DNA of 64,000 nucleotides from Sulfuricurvum sp. 17-40-25 (GCA_002282015.1 NCIJ01000002.1:62001-126000), one strand, 5' to 3'. Positions 43,586 to 55,276 are shown, counted from the first letter of the stretch. Translations and numbers: made by a program. Notes: generated by a model from the sequence alone, not told the origin.

Positions 43586-44496
43586 TTATCCTTTGCTTAA
43601 TCTCATAGCAGCATGAATGGCATTTACATAGCTAGCTGTCTGTGCTTTATGTTCATAGGCGATATCAAAAGCGGTTCCATGATCAACAGAGGTACGGATA
43701 ATTGGAAGTCCAAGTGAGACATTAATACTCTCATCAAAATAGAGCGCTTTGAGTGGCCCTAAACCTTGATCATGATACATGGCGATATAATAGGTAAAAT
43801 TCTTTCTTTGATGAGAGGTGAATGCGACATCGGGGACCAATGGACCTCTAAAAATATTTTTACCGATTTGAGTATTAACACGAGCAATGGCTTGCTCAAT
43901 ATAGCGTTCTTCATCTCCTAGTACCCCATTATCACCTGCATGAGGATTTAGTCCAAGCACTCCCACAAATTCTGGATGAACACTATCATAAAAACGTACC
44001 ATAAAATCACTAAGTTCGGCAACATTTACATGATGCATGACTTCACGTAGCGGAATGTGTTCTGTAAACAGTGCTACGTACATCTTTTCGCACCCCAGCA
44101 TCATAATCGCTTCTTGCTTGAAGATGTCTCTAAGTGCATCCGTATGACCAACATAGTCAATTCCTGCCATCATCCATGCTTCTTTATGAATGGGCAGTGT
44201 TACAATCGCATCTACGGTACCTGATTTTGCCAAACCTATAGCACTTATGAATGAGTCATAGCTGTATTGTCCACTAGCTGCAGAAACATGACCGGGTACA
44301 ATCGTAAAATCACCCAAGACGTTATGCATATGAAAATCAGCAGGAATTTGTTTTTTAAGTAAATTTGCGGATTGATGTGCCATCGTATCATTGATACAAT
44401 ACAACGGTTCACATAAAGTTTTAATATATTCATGTTCTTTGAGAATGATCTCAAATCCAACACCGTTTAGGTCACCTATACTTATGGCGATTTTTT

Positions 44497-44509
<13 letters not shown>
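43586..44509 (-). CDS. pdxA: 4-hydroxythreonine-4-phosphate dehydrogenase
   Basis: A 307-residue enzyme of vitamin B6 synthesis, oxidising 4-phosphohydroxythreonine for condensation by PdxJ. Seen: ISIGDLNGVGFEI, metal histidine in DYVGHTDAL, LGLNPHAGDNG, MYHDQGLGPLKAL and TSVDHGTAFDIA. Full length. Overlaps pdxJ by 13 bases. Confidence 0.96.
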
Positions 44510-46420
<1,911 letters not shown>

Positions 46421-46549
46421 TCAGCATTTTACCAAATATATGGCTTCTTACCCAACGTATATAAATTATTACAGAATATTTTGCGTATATTTTAAGGTGT
46501 TAGCCATTAAACTATAGTAAATATTAATAGTTGACTATTAGGATTATTT

Positions 46550-49126
46550 ATGCATTATGCTCAGAAGTCGATTAAAGATAAAGCTTTATTATTAGTATCA
46601 GTGGCGATGACAATTTTTGCACTGAGTGCAGGAGGGCTATTTGTATACAGTGAATTTACTGGATTATCTGATTTAAAAAAGAATGATATTGCATACTCTC
46701 GTTTTGTATATGAACAGATTTTTGACCGTCAACGTCTAAATGATATAGCCATATTAAATGAGTTTATTAATACGCCAGGCTTCAATAAGGCATTTCTAAA
46801 GCGTGATCGTATTGAAATAATACGTTTATGGAACAGTCAATGGAAATCTATAAAAGGCGACAATATTATCATCTTACAGCTTCATGAGGCTAATGGGAAC
46901 TCTTTGGTACGTATGCATGAACAAAACCACTACGGTGATATGATTGCTAAAAAACGTCCTATGATTGCGTCAGTTCATAAAACACATATCGGTAATTCTG
47001 GATTTGAGATTGGAATATATGGTTTGGCATATCGCGTTTCTATCCCCATTGTTATTAATGGAAAATATGAAGGTGCTCTTGAAATCGGATCGAATCCTAA
47101 ACGTCTCACTTCTGAAATTCATGAGTTAACTGATAGATCTGGCTTTGTATTGATACCATTTGACCCACTTCTAAAACAAGGGCTTTATAAAAAAAGTCTA
47201 TTCAATCATTGGTTTGAATCAGTAGTTGGGCTAACCCCGGATCTGTATAGTCAGCTTCTAAAATCAACGTTCAATGTGGATAATACTCTTGATATTCCGG
47301 GTGATTTATATCGATTTAATACCATTATTATTCCACTAAGAAACTATCAAAATCAAGAGGTTGCAAAAGCACTATTTATCCGTGACAATGAAGTTAAGAT
47401 ATATTCAGTATATCTTAAAGTAGTTTTGTATGGTCTCGTTATATTAGTCTTGGCATTAATGCTGCTATATTTTCTTCGAAGATGGTTTGGAATACTGATT
47501 GATGATGTAGAAAAAAGTAATATCAGTCTAATGAATACGCTGCAGCAACTGGATCGGTATAAAAATGTATTAGACCATCATAATATAGTAAGTAAAAGTG
47601 ATTTAAATGGAAAAATCACCTATGTTAATGACAAATTTTGTGAAATAAGTGGATATACACGCGAAGAGCTAATAGGTCACCCCCATTCAATCATACGTCA
47701 TCCCGATGTTGATATGAATGTATATAAAGATATGTGGGATGCGCTGACTCATAAAAAGATATGGAGAGGTATTTTAAAAAATCGAACTAAAAATGGCACT
47801 GGATACTATCTGGATACTTATATCGCTCCAATGTTTAATGAATTTGGGGATATTGTAGAATATATTGCCGTACGTCATGATATAACCGAGTTAATTGAAA
47901 AAAGAAAAAATATAGAACGCATTGCCAAAACAGACGCTTTAACTGGTCTTAAAAATCGTTTTGCACTTGTCACTGAATTAATTTCAAAAGAATCTCCTTC
48001 ATTAGCCTTAATTGATATTGATCACTTTAGTGAAATTAATGATTTCTATGGACAACGCATCGGGGATGATATCATTAAAGAACTTAGTATAATTATCCAA
48101 TCAATATCACCTGCAAATATGCTTGTTTATCGATTAGGTGGAGATGTATTTGCTTTATTGACTGACGATGTAAATAGAGATATTTTCTTATCTGTTATAG
48201 AAAAAATATCAACTGAAATTCGTTTAAAACCGCTGATGATTGATCAAAAACTTATTCCAATTGAAACTACGATAGGAATTTCATTTGAACTTCCAGGTAA
48301 AACCTTTACAACTGCAGAAATGGCTTTATCAATCGGGAAAAAACAAAAACGCCCATTTATGGTCTATGCCGATGAGTTCTCTTTGGAAAAAGAGTACGAA
48401 AACAATATACACTGGGCCCTTAAAATTAAAAAAGCGATTGATGATGACAGAATTATTATTTACAATCAACCAATAATTAACAATACAACGGGTGTAATCG
48501 AAAAGTATGAAGTGCTCGTTCGTTTAGTAGACGAAGATGGCGCAATCATATCGCCGTACAAATTTTTAGATATTGCAAAGAAATCCAAACAGTATCGTGC
48601 AATTACGAAAAAAGTAATTGAAAAAGCATTTGAAAAATTTAAAACTGAGAAAGTATCTTTTTCTATTAACTTAACAATCGAAGACATACTCTGCAATGAC
48701 TGTAATAATTACTTTTTTAATATGCTTGATAAATATGAGCTTAACGGACGTCTAATTATTGAATTAGTAGAATCTGAAGGTATTGAGAACTTTGATGAAG
48801 TTGTCATCTTTATTACAAAAGCAAAAAAACATGGTTGCACGATTGCTATCGATGATTTTGGAACTGGTTATTCTAACTTTGAATATCTACTTCGACTAAA
48901 ACCAAATTATATTAAAATAGACGGATCATTGATCAAACAAATTCACATAGATAACGATTCATTAGAAGTGGTAAAAACCATTGTTGATTTCGCAAAGCGT
49001 ACCGGTATAAAAACCATTGCAGAATTCGTATCCGATGAAGATATCTACAATGTTGTCAAAACACTAGATATTGATTATTCACAAGGCTACTATTTTGGAG
49101 AACCAAAGGCTAACTTGGTCCACTAA
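46550..49126 (+). CDS. CACHE-PAS-GGDEF-EAL c-di-GMP phosphodiesterase candidate
   Basis: An 858-residue membrane protein: transmembrane helix 12-33, a periplasmic CACHE-like ligand domain (about 35-285), a second helix (about 286-308), a PAS domain (337-447, with YVNDKFCEISGYTREELIG), a GGDEF domain whose signature is G530-G-D-V-F534, and a C-terminal EAL domain. The EAL domain keeps E654-V-L, IELVESEGI, AIDDFGTGYSNFEYL, KIDGSLI and SQGYYFGEP, so phosphodiesterase activity is likely, while the diguanylate-cyclase site (GGDVF for GG[D/E]EF) is probably inactive or regulatory. Preceded by TTAGGA. Stands alone. Confidence 0.92.
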   Translation: MHYAQKSIKDKALLLVSVAMTIFALSAGGLFVYSEFTGLSDLKKNDIAYSRFVYEQIFDRQRLNDIAILNEFINTPGFNKAFLKRDRIEIIRLWNSQWKSIKGDNIIILQLHEANGNSLVRMHEQNHYGDMIAKKRPMIASVHKTHIGNSGFEIGIYGLAYRVSIPIVINGKYEGALEIGSNPKRLTSEIHELTDRSGFVLIPFDPLLKQGLYKKSLFNHWFESVVGLTPDLYSQLLKSTFNVDNTLDIPGDLYRFNTIIIPLRNYQNQEVAKALFIRDNEVKIYSVYLKVVLYGLVILVLALMLLYFLRRWFGILIDDVEKSNISLMNTLQQLDRYKNVLDHHNIVSKSDLNGKITYVNDKFCEISGYTREELIGHPHSIIRHPDVDMNVYKDMWDALTHKKIWRGILKNRTKNGTGYYLDTYIAPMFNEFGDIVEYIAVRHDITELIEKRKNIERIAKTDALTGLKNRFALVTELISKESPSLALIDIDHFSEINDFYGQRIGDDIIKELSIIIQSISPANMLVYRLGGDVFALLTDDVNRDIFLSVIEKISTEIRLKPLMIDQKLIPIETTIGISFELPGKTFTTAEMALSIGKKQKRPFMVYADEFSLEKEYENNIHWALKIKKAIDDDRIIIYNQPIINNTTGVIEKYEVLVRLVDEDGAIISPYKFLDIAKKSKQYRAITKKVIEKAFEKFKTEKVSFSINLTIEDILCNDCNNYFFNMLDKYELNGRLIIELVESEGIENFDEVVIFITKAKKHGCTIAIDDFGTGYSNFEYLLRLKPNYIKIDGSLIKQIHIDNDSLEVVKTIVDFAKRTGIKTIAEFVSDEDIYNVVKTLDIDYSQGYYFGEPKANLVH

Positions 49127-49172
49127 GATTTGGGTACTATTGCATTAAGTTTTTAGTTCAATAAGGAAGTCG

Positions 49173-50975
49173 GTGGAGAAAAAGTTTCAATTACTCAAAA
49201 GCGTTTTCGGACACGCGTCTTTTAGAGCGTTTCAAGAAGAAGCAGTGGATGCTATCGTGGATGGCCGTGATGTTATGATGATCCTACCTACTGGTGCGGG
49301 AAAATCACTGTGTTATCAACTTCCTTCATTGCTTATGGACGGAGTTACCGTAGTTGTCTCACCACTTTTAGCGTTAATGCATGATCAGATAACCGCGTTA
49401 AGTGCTTTTGGTATCGAAGCTGCAATGATCTCTTCGATGCAAACTTCGGATGAAATACGAACCATTGTTCAATGTGCACGAGAGTCTAAGTTGAAATTTT
49501 TATACCTCGCCCCCGAACGGCTAAAGAGCGATGAGTTTATTCATTTTTTAAGTTCAATATCCATCAATTTTTTTGTCGTAGATGAAGCCCACTGTGTGAG
49601 TGAATGGGGACATGAATTTAGAGAAGACTATCGTCAATTACATCGCTTACGTGAGTTATTTCCCACAGTCCCCATAGCTGCCTTTACCGCAACTGCAACC
49701 CATGTCGTTGAACACGATATCCTCACACAACTACGCCTAGATAATCCGACGTTAATACGGGCTAAAGTACGTCGTGAGAATTTATACATTAGTGCAGTAC
49801 ACAGAAATGGTAACGGAAGAGAACAATTACTGGAATTTCTCTCAAAATATGAAAATGAGAGTGGGATTGTGTATACCTTTACCCGCAAAGAAGCAGAAAG
49901 TATCGCAGAATTTTTATCTACTAAAAAAATCCCCGCCCAAGCGTATCATGCAGGCTTGCCAACTGAACAAAAAAACGAGACGTATCGTGCTTTTTTAAAT
50001 GATGAAATAAAAGTAGTCGTGGCTACGATAGCATTTGGCATGGGGATTGATAAAAGCAACATCCGTTTTGTCGTCCATACAACGCTTCCTAAAACCATTG
50101 AAAACTATTATCAAGAAATCGGACGTGCTGGCCGTGATGGATTGGATGCCTCAACATTACTGCTTTTTTCCGCATCGGATTATTCTGACAGAAAACGGAT
50201 GATCGATACACAAAGTGACTCTGCATATAAAAAACTGGCATTTGACAAACTGGAAGCTACCTCCAAATTTGCTTCCTCAGAAGTCTGTCGTCATGTCTTA
50301 ATAGCAGACTATTTTGACGATCTCTCACAGCCTTGTATGACGCAATGCGATAACTGTACGCTAGAAGATAAAAAAAGTATTGATATTACCCAAGATGCTC
50401 TCAAACTATTATCATGTGTCTATCGCACCGGACAAAGATTTGGTTTACATTATGCAGTGGATGTTTTATTGGGAAGTGCCAATGAGAAAATAGAACAAAA
50501 CGCTCATGAAACACTAAGTGTCTATGCCATAGGAAAAGATAAAAGCCGCCACTACTGGCTGACATTAGGAGACAGACTTCTGGAATTAAAAGCATTAAAG
50601 CAGGGTGATTTTAGAGTGTTAATGTTAGATGAATACGGTATGGAAATTATCAAAAAATCGCTTAGTGTTACGATACGTGAAGAACGATTAGTGGAGCAAA
50701 AGAAATACAGTAAAACGGCAGTATCCACATACTCTTCAGATGAACATCATCCAATCTTTGAACAATTAAGAGGACTACGATCTAAAATTGCTAAAAATAA
50801 TGGAGTTCCGCCATATGTAGTATTTAGTGATAAGACTCTTCAGGAAATGGCTCAAAAGCTTCCTCAAAATAAAACACAAATGTTACAAGTAGGCGGAGTA
50901 GGGGATGTAAAGTTTGAAAGATACGGAGAGGAGTTTTTAGCGTTATGCGGGTCTATAAAAGAGCAAGCTCTCTAA
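49173..50975 (+). CDS. recQ: ATP-dependent DNA helicase RecQ
   Basis: A 600-residue superfamily-2 helicase. Seen: motif I LPTGAGKSLCYQLP, DEAH box VVDEAHCVSEWGHEFR, FTATAT, motif V/VI (GMGIDKSNIRFVVH and YYQEIGRAGRDG), a zinc site with C-x-x-x-C-x-x-C (CMTQCDNC), and a C-terminal HRDC domain. The start is GTG 49173 with AAGGAAG upstream. The stop abuts that of the small convergent gene. Confidence 0.95.
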   Translation: MEKKFQLLKSVFGHASFRAFQEEAVDAIVDGRDVMMILPTGAGKSLCYQLPSLLMDGVTVVVSPLLALMHDQITALSAFGIEAAMISSMQTSDEIRTIVQCARESKLKFLYLAPERLKSDEFIHFLSSISINFFVVDEAHCVSEWGHEFREDYRQLHRLRELFPTVPIAAFTATATHVVEHDILTQLRLDNPTLIRAKVRRENLYISAVHRNGNGREQLLEFLSKYENESGIVYTFTRKEAESIAEFLSTKKIPAQAYHAGLPTEQKNETYRAFLNDEIKVVVATIAFGMGIDKSNIRFVVHTTLPKTIENYYQEIGRAGRDGLDASTLLLFSASDYSDRKRMIDTQSDSAYKKLAFDKLEATSKFASSEVCRHVLIADYFDDLSQPCMTQCDNCTLEDKKSIDITQDALKLLSCVYRTGQRFGLHYAVDVLLGSANEKIEQNAHETLSVYAIGKDKSRHYWLTLGDRLLELKALKQGDFRVLMLDEYGMEIIKKSLSVTIREERLVEQKKYSKTAVSTYSSDEHHPIFEQLRGLRSKIAKNNGVPPYVVFSDKTLQEMAQKLPQNKTQMLQVGGVGDVKFERYGEEFLALCGSIKEQAL

Positions 50976-51185
50976 TTATTTTTCCCACGCAGATCTTAAT
51001 TTATTGGTGTAGTAGGCTAATGCCTCTTCACGTTGCATCCGTTTTGGTTTGTCTTTGATATGAAGTGTGGAAACAAATTGTCCATGAATCATACGTATAG
51101 ATAAGAACTCATCATGCAGGCATTCACCTAATGTTCTTCCATTTGGACTTTCGATTGTTATAAGATCATCTTTTTTAATTTTCAT
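50976..51185 (-). CDS. Small unknown protein, 69 residues
   Basis: A charged soluble protein (MKIKKDDLITIESPNG start, RMQREEALAYYTNKLR near the end). No family is recognised. Its stop codon directly abuts the recQ stop. Upstream, an inverted repeat GTTATC-GT-GATAAC (51188-51201) sits between the weak ribosome site and the ATG and could control translation or transcription. It may be a regulatory or housekeeping small protein; unknown. Confidence 0.6.
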   Translation of the reverse strand: MKIKKDDLITIESPNGRTLGECLHDEFLSIRMIHGQFVSTLHIKDKPKRMQREEALAYYTNKLRSAWEK

Positions 51186-51415
51186 GCGTTATCGTGATAA
51201 CCTTTTCGACCAGAGTTAAACTTAATTATTTATATAGAATAATACTCTATTTTTTAGCATATAGGTGAATTTAGTAGAAATTTTGGCTAAATTTTAGTCA
51301 AAATAAGGTAAATATACAAAATTTACTTCCATGCTAGAGATACATCATCATATGGCTAAGGGTTATTTAGTTAAACTTAGGTAAAAACTATGTTAAATAT
51401 ATCTGAAGGAATACA

Positions 51416-51931
51416 ATGCGCGCTTTTTTACTCTTTAGTCTTTTTATTTTAGTAGTTACTGGATGTTCGGTGACTACTTACAATCGATCGATTACACATG
51501 GTAAAGTTGAAAACCCGGATATTATTATTACTGCTGAGGACAAAAGCTTCAGCCTCAAAGGGGAATTTACCTCGCCGTTTCAAAGTTCAACGCGTTACAA
51601 CTCGCTTGAAATGCCTGATCGTGATCTTCCAAAGGCGTACAGACAAGCCTTACATCATGGGGCAAAGCATGTCCGTATAAAAGTTGCCAATAGCGACAAA
51701 GAATTCTTTGGTGTTTTGGCCTTGGATAAAGCAGATGATGATGGGGTAGGTCCAAGTACGCAATCATACAAGATCATTGTCCCTCAAGCCTATATAGATG
51801 CGGCAAAGAATGGCAAGATCTCGGTTGTGTATGAATACTATAAACTCAAAAATGACGGGCTTATTGATATTGGTAAGATCAAAGAGCGTTCTTGGATTTT
51901 ATGGTTAAGTGATCAGGATGTTTTTAAATGA
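51416..51931 (+). CDS. Lipoprotein of unknown function
   Basis: A 171-residue predicted lipoprotein with lipobox VVTGC (signal MRAFLLFSLFILVVTGC) and a soluble, beta-rich body ending WILWLSDQDVFK. No family is recognised. The ATG follows AAGGAA. Its stop overlaps the next gene by four bases (ATGA). The 230-base region before it (51186-51415) holds only the palindrome noted above and a direct repeat AGTTAAACTTA (51214-51224, 51369-51379). Confidence 0.75.
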   Translation: MRAFLLFSLFILVVTGCSVTTYNRSITHGKVENPDIIITAEDKSFSLKGEFTSPFQSSTRYNSLEMPDRDLPKAYRQALHHGAKHVRIKVANSDKEFFGVLALDKADDDGVGPSTQSYKIIVPQAYIDAAKNGKISVVYEYYKLKNDGLIDIGKIKERSWILWLSDQDVFK

Positions 51932-52521
51932 GAATACTTAGCTTTCTATTAGCAGGTGTTACCGTATATTCGGCTGATTTGATTTATATTGCAAGCGATT
52001 CTTCACCTAAAAATCTTGAAAGTATCAATTCGAAGTATCAGCAGACATTTTTAGTAAGTGACAGTGGTGTTTATTTGATTCCAAGTGAGTGTCAAAGTGA
52101 GCGTTATTTTGGGGGAGCCAGTGAGGGGATATTGAATCTCATTAAAGGACCAATACGAACGGAAACAGTTTTGACTACGCAAAATGTATTTGAAGCCAAG
52201 GACGAAAAAGAAATTATCAAAAAGATTGAATTGGACAAAACATTTGCCATTGCTGAAGGAAAGATCAGTAAAGATTTTTTAGAGGATAAAGAAGGACGCG
52301 GGTTTGGGGGTGCGAGTGAAATATCTCTTGTAATACACAATGAAATTACACCTCCAACAGTTAACATATCTGTTAAAGCTGAAGAAAAAGAGATCCAGCA
52401 TCCTACTTGTCAGCTACTTATGGATGGTTCTGGTTATACAATCAGGGATACAATCAATGGTCGGCTCTATGTAAATGGTAATATTATTTCAATCGTAAAC
52501 AATACGGTTTTATTTCACTAA
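51928..52521 (+). CDS. Exported protein with two FGGASE motifs
   Basis: A 197-residue protein beginning with a short signal peptide (MRILSFLLAGVTVYSADL). The six-residue string FGGASE occurs twice, once in ERYFGGASEGIL (about 60) and once in RGFGGASEISL (about 126), spaced by about 66 residues, suggesting an internal duplication or a binding turn. The rest is beta-rich. No family is recognised. It overlaps the lipoprotein gene by ATGA and precedes mlaE by nine bases, so the three probably form an envelope operon. Confidence 0.72.
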   Translation: MRILSFLLAGVTVYSADLIYIASDSSPKNLESINSKYQQTFLVSDSGVYLIPSECQSERYFGGASEGILNLIKGPIRTETVLTTQNVFEAKDEKEIIKKIELDKTFAIAEGKISKDFLEDKEGRGFGGASEISLVIHNEITPPTVNISVKAEEKEIQHPTCQLLMDGSGYTIRDTINGRLYVNGNIISIVNNTVLFH

Positions 52522-52530
52522 AGGATGATA

Positions 52531-53322
52531 ATGGAGAAATTGTTAAGTCTTATCGGTCGTCCCTTTTTAAATTTTACAGAGGTGATTGAGCGCTTTGGTG
52601 TTTTCATTTTGTTTCAAGTGCGATTGGTACCACTCTATAGACACACCATGAGACGCCCAAAAATACTTTTGACACAAATAGACGTCATAGGGCTAGGATG
52701 TGTAGGCGTTGTGACACTGACAGCCTTGTTTACAGGAATGGTTGAAGCGATTCAACTGTATGGCGGATTTCATCAGTTTGGAATTGAAAGTTTTATCGGA
52801 TATACCATCTTCATCTCAATTACCAAAGAACTGGGCCCTGTTTTTGCGTCTTTGATGTTGATCTCCCGTTCGATTAGTGCCATGGCTGCAGAGCTTGGGA
52901 CCATGAGGGTTTCAGAGCAAATCGATGCGATTGATATTTTGGGAGTCAACTCAAAAGAGTACCTTATAACACCGCGTATTATTGCTACGGTTATTTCACT
53001 TCCTTTGCTTGTTATCTGGTTTGATTTTATTGCTATTGGCTCAGCATATTTTATATCTACCAATGTCCTTGGAATTAACCCGATTGCCTATCAAGAAACA
53101 CTGATGCGATTGGGTGAATTTGATGATATTATGACTGGGGTTATTAAAGCTGCAGTTTTTGGATTTATTGTCAGCTCTATTGGAAGTTATATCGGTTATC
53201 ACACCAGTGGTGGTGCTCGTGGAGTAGGGGAGTCAACGATTAGTGCTGTTGTCTATTCAGCAGTAGCGATTTTTATCACTAACTACTTCTTATCATCACT
53301 CTTTTTATATTTGGATTGGTAA
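52531..53322 (+). CDS. mlaE: MlaE-family ABC transporter permease
   Basis: A 263-residue permease of the MlaE/YrbE family (phospholipid transport between the inner and outer membrane). Seen: five transmembrane stretches with ITKELGPVFASLMLISRSI and AAELGTMRVSEQIDAIDILG, the ATPase coupling region. ATG 52531 is preferred over 52525 because AAAGGA is five bases before it. No MlaF ATPase or MlaD partner follows; radA converges 10 bases after the stop. Its partner genes must be elsewhere. Confidence 0.9.
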   Translation: MEKLLSLIGRPFLNFTEVIERFGVFILFQVRLVPLYRHTMRRPKILLTQIDVIGLGCVGVVTLTALFTGMVEAIQLYGGFHQFGIESFIGYTIFISITKELGPVFASLMLISRSISAMAAELGTMRVSEQIDAIDILGVNSKEYLITPRIIATVISLPLLVIWFDFIAIGSAYFISTNVLGINPIAYQETLMRLGEFDDIMTGVIKAAVFGFIVSSIGSYIGYHTSGGARGVGESTISAVVYSAVAIFITNYFLSSLFLYLDW

Positions 53323-53345
53323 AAAGAGTGGGTTAGAACCACTCT
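53320..53345 (-). terminator. Rho-independent terminator overlapping the radA stop
   Basis: On the minus strand, AGAGTGG (53345-53339) pairs with CCACTCT (53331-53325), followed by TTTTT. The radA TAA lies in the loop, so the hairpin begins in the last radA codons. On the plus strand no T-run follows mlaE. Confidence 0.65.
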
Positions 53346-54685
53346 AATAATTTACTGACTTCATCAATTTCATAGCATTTTATCGCAGTTTTTTCCAACG
53401 GTTTCTTGGGTATAAGTGCTTTGGTAATCTGTTGAGAGTGCGCTTCTTTGAGACGTGCATCTAGTTGATAGACTTCACGAATATCCCCAACGAGAGAAAC
53501 TTCTCCTATAAATACGGTCTCTTTTGAGATAGCACGGTTACGAAAACTGCTGATAATGGCGGCGAGAATCGCTAAATCCGCAGAAGTTTCCATGATCTTT
53601 ATCCCACCTGTAATATTGACAAAAACATCATAGCTGTTGAGGGGTATTTCAAGTTTACGTTCCAGTAGAGCAAGTAGCATATTGAGACGATTGTTATCAA
53701 AGCCTGTTGCTTGACGTTTTGGATTAGGAGCATGGGTATCACTGACCAATGCTTGCACTTCAAGTACAATAGGGCGTGACCCCTCCATAATAACGGTAAG
53801 TGCTGAGCCGCTTTGGGATTTACTGCGGTTGAAAAAGCGTGATGAGATATCTTTGGCGGATATTAACCCTTCCGAACGCATCTCAAAAACACCGATTTCA
53901 CTTGTAGGTCCAAAACGGTTTTTAAATCCGCGTAAAATACGCAGTTCATGACCGCTGTCTCCCTCAAAATACAATACGACGTCTACCATGTGTTCCAAGA
54001 CTCTCGGACCTGCGATTGAACCTTCTTTGGTAATATGTCCGATAATAAATATTGCGATTTCTCGCTCTTTTGCGATACGCATTAAATCAAAGGTGATCTG
54101 ACGTACTTGTGTAACCGAACCGGGTGCTGAACCGATTGTTTCAGAATACATGGTTTGTATCGAGTCGATAATGATACATTCATAGGAGCGCTCATGCAAT
54201 TCTGTGAGGACTTTTTCCAGGCTTATTTCAGCAAGTAAGTAAAGATTATCAACATTGGCGCCTAAACGCTTAGCCCGAAGTTTTATTTGTCCCGCACTCT
54301 CTTCACCCGAAACATAGAGGACATTACGGTTTTGACGTGCGAGATTTGACCCAATTTTAAGGAGGAGGGTTGATTTTCCAACTCCTGGGCTACCTCCGAT
54401 AAGTACTAAAGACCCCGGAACAACGCCACCACCTAAAACCATATCCAACTCTGCATCATCACTGCTGTAACGTTGGACATTTTCTTCTTCAATTTTTGTA
54501 ATCTCTTGTGCTTTGGCACCTGCAAGCGGCGAAGAAGAAGCGGTTAGTTTGACAATGTCCTGCTGTTGTTCATTGAGTTCAATTAGACAATCCCATCCAC
54601 CACAGTTGGTACATTTTCCCATCCATTTAGGCGTTGTGAATCCGCAGTGCTGACATTCAAAAAGGGTTGTTTTTTTCTTGGCCAT
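53333..54685 (-). CDS. radA: DNA repair protein RadA
   Basis: A 450-residue RecA-like recombination helicase. Seen: N-terminal zinc finger (CQHCGFTTPKWMGKCTNC), Walker A GGSPGVGKSTLLLK, Walker B CIIIDSIQTM, the RadA-specific KNRFG (in RGFKNRFGPT), and a Lon-like C-terminal domain (GIKIMETSADLAILAAI, FIGEVSLVGDIR). Full length. First gene downstream of the mazEF pair, 11 bases from mazF. Confidence 0.97.
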   Translation of the reverse strand: MAKKKTTLFECQHCGFTTPKWMGKCTNCGGWDCLIELNEQQQDIVKLTASSSPLAGAKAQEITKIEEENVQRYSSDDAELDMVLGGGVVPGSLVLIGGSPGVGKSTLLLKIGSNLARQNRNVLYVSGEESAGQIKLRAKRLGANVDNLYLLAEISLEKVLTELHERSYECIIIDSIQTMYSETIGSAPGSVTQVRQITFDLMRIAKEREIAIFIIGHITKEGSIAGPRVLEHMVDVVLYFEGDSGHELRILRGFKNRFGPTSEIGVFEMRSEGLISAKDISSRFFNRSKSQSGSALTVIMEGSRPIVLEVQALVSDTHAPNPKRQATGFDNNRLNMLLALLERKLEIPLNSYDVFVNITGGIKIMETSADLAILAAIISSFRNRAISKETVFIGEVSLVGDIREVYQLDARLKEAHSQQITKALIPKKPLEKTAIKCYEIDEVSKLLEWF

Positions 54686-54696
54686 ATTATGGTCCT

Positions 54697-55020
54697 TTAA
54701 TCTACCAGCATCTCTTTGAGTGCGGTTTTAAGTTGTGATATGGACGATGTAGGAATTGATCCCATTGATTTGATGATACGGCTTTTATCGATACATCGTA
54801 TTTGATCGAGTGCAATGGTAGAATTATCATTAACGGCTATCCTTGTAGGATAGGGTTTGCTGGTTGATGTCATGGGCGCTATCAATAGGGTTCGAATCGA
54901 TTGGTTCATCTCATCAGGTGAGATAATAACGCAAGGACGTGTTTTTTGTATTTCAGAACCTACCGTTGGGTCAAGATTGACAAGGACGATAGCGTATTGG
55001 CTATAATTTACCACTCCCAT
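54697..55020 (-). CDS. mazF: MazF/PemK endoribonuclease toxin
   Basis: A 107-residue SH3-like toxin cleaving mRNA. Seen: VLVNLDPTVGSEIQKTRPCVIIS with the catalytic arginine, LLIAPMTSTSKPYP with the threonine/serine, and LDQIRCIDKSRI. The start overlaps the mazE stop by 13 bases. The codon context (GGGATGGGAG) supplies a ribosome site inside mazE. Confidence 0.93.
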   Translation of the reverse strand: MGVVNYSQYAIVLVNLDPTVGSEIQKTRPCVIISPDEMNQSIRTLLIAPMTSTSKPYPTRIAVNDNSTIALDQIRCIDKSRIIKSMGSIPTSSISQLKTALKEMLVD

Positions 55021-55256
55021 CCCTCAAAATCTAGATCTAAGCCATCGTCAATGAGTAAAACATCATCACCTGAATCTGCCATTTGCTTAAAAGCATCTGC
55101 CCACCCCTCACGCGGTTTTTTTTGGACGGGTTTTAGGAGCAATCCTTGAGCGGTGACTTCAAATTCGAGAGGTGAATTTTCTAAATGTGCTTGTTTGATA
55201 ATCGCTTTTGGGATCCGAACCCCTTGGGAATTACCGATTTTAATGAGCATAGTCAT
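55008..55256 (-). CDS. mazE: MazE antitoxin (AbrB-type)
   Basis: An 82-residue antitoxin with a swapped-hairpin DNA-binding fold (MLIKIGNSQGVRIPKAI) and an acidic, Trp-rich C-terminus (LDLDFEGWEW) that binds MazF. ATG 55256 has TAGGAG six bases before it. It sits behind a promoter whose -10 is inside a large palindrome, and overlaps mazF by 13 bases. Confidence 0.93.
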   Translation of the reverse strand: MTMLIKIGNSQGVRIPKAIIKQAHLENSPLEFEVTAQGLLLKPVQKKPREGWADAFKQMADSGDDVLLIDDGLDLDFEGWEW

Positions 55257-55276
55257 AATAAACTCCTAAAATACTA

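Noticed and set aside
54888-54898. tRNA T-arm-like GGGTTCGAATC
   Set aside because: No acceptor or anticodon stem around it; it is inside mazF coding sequence.
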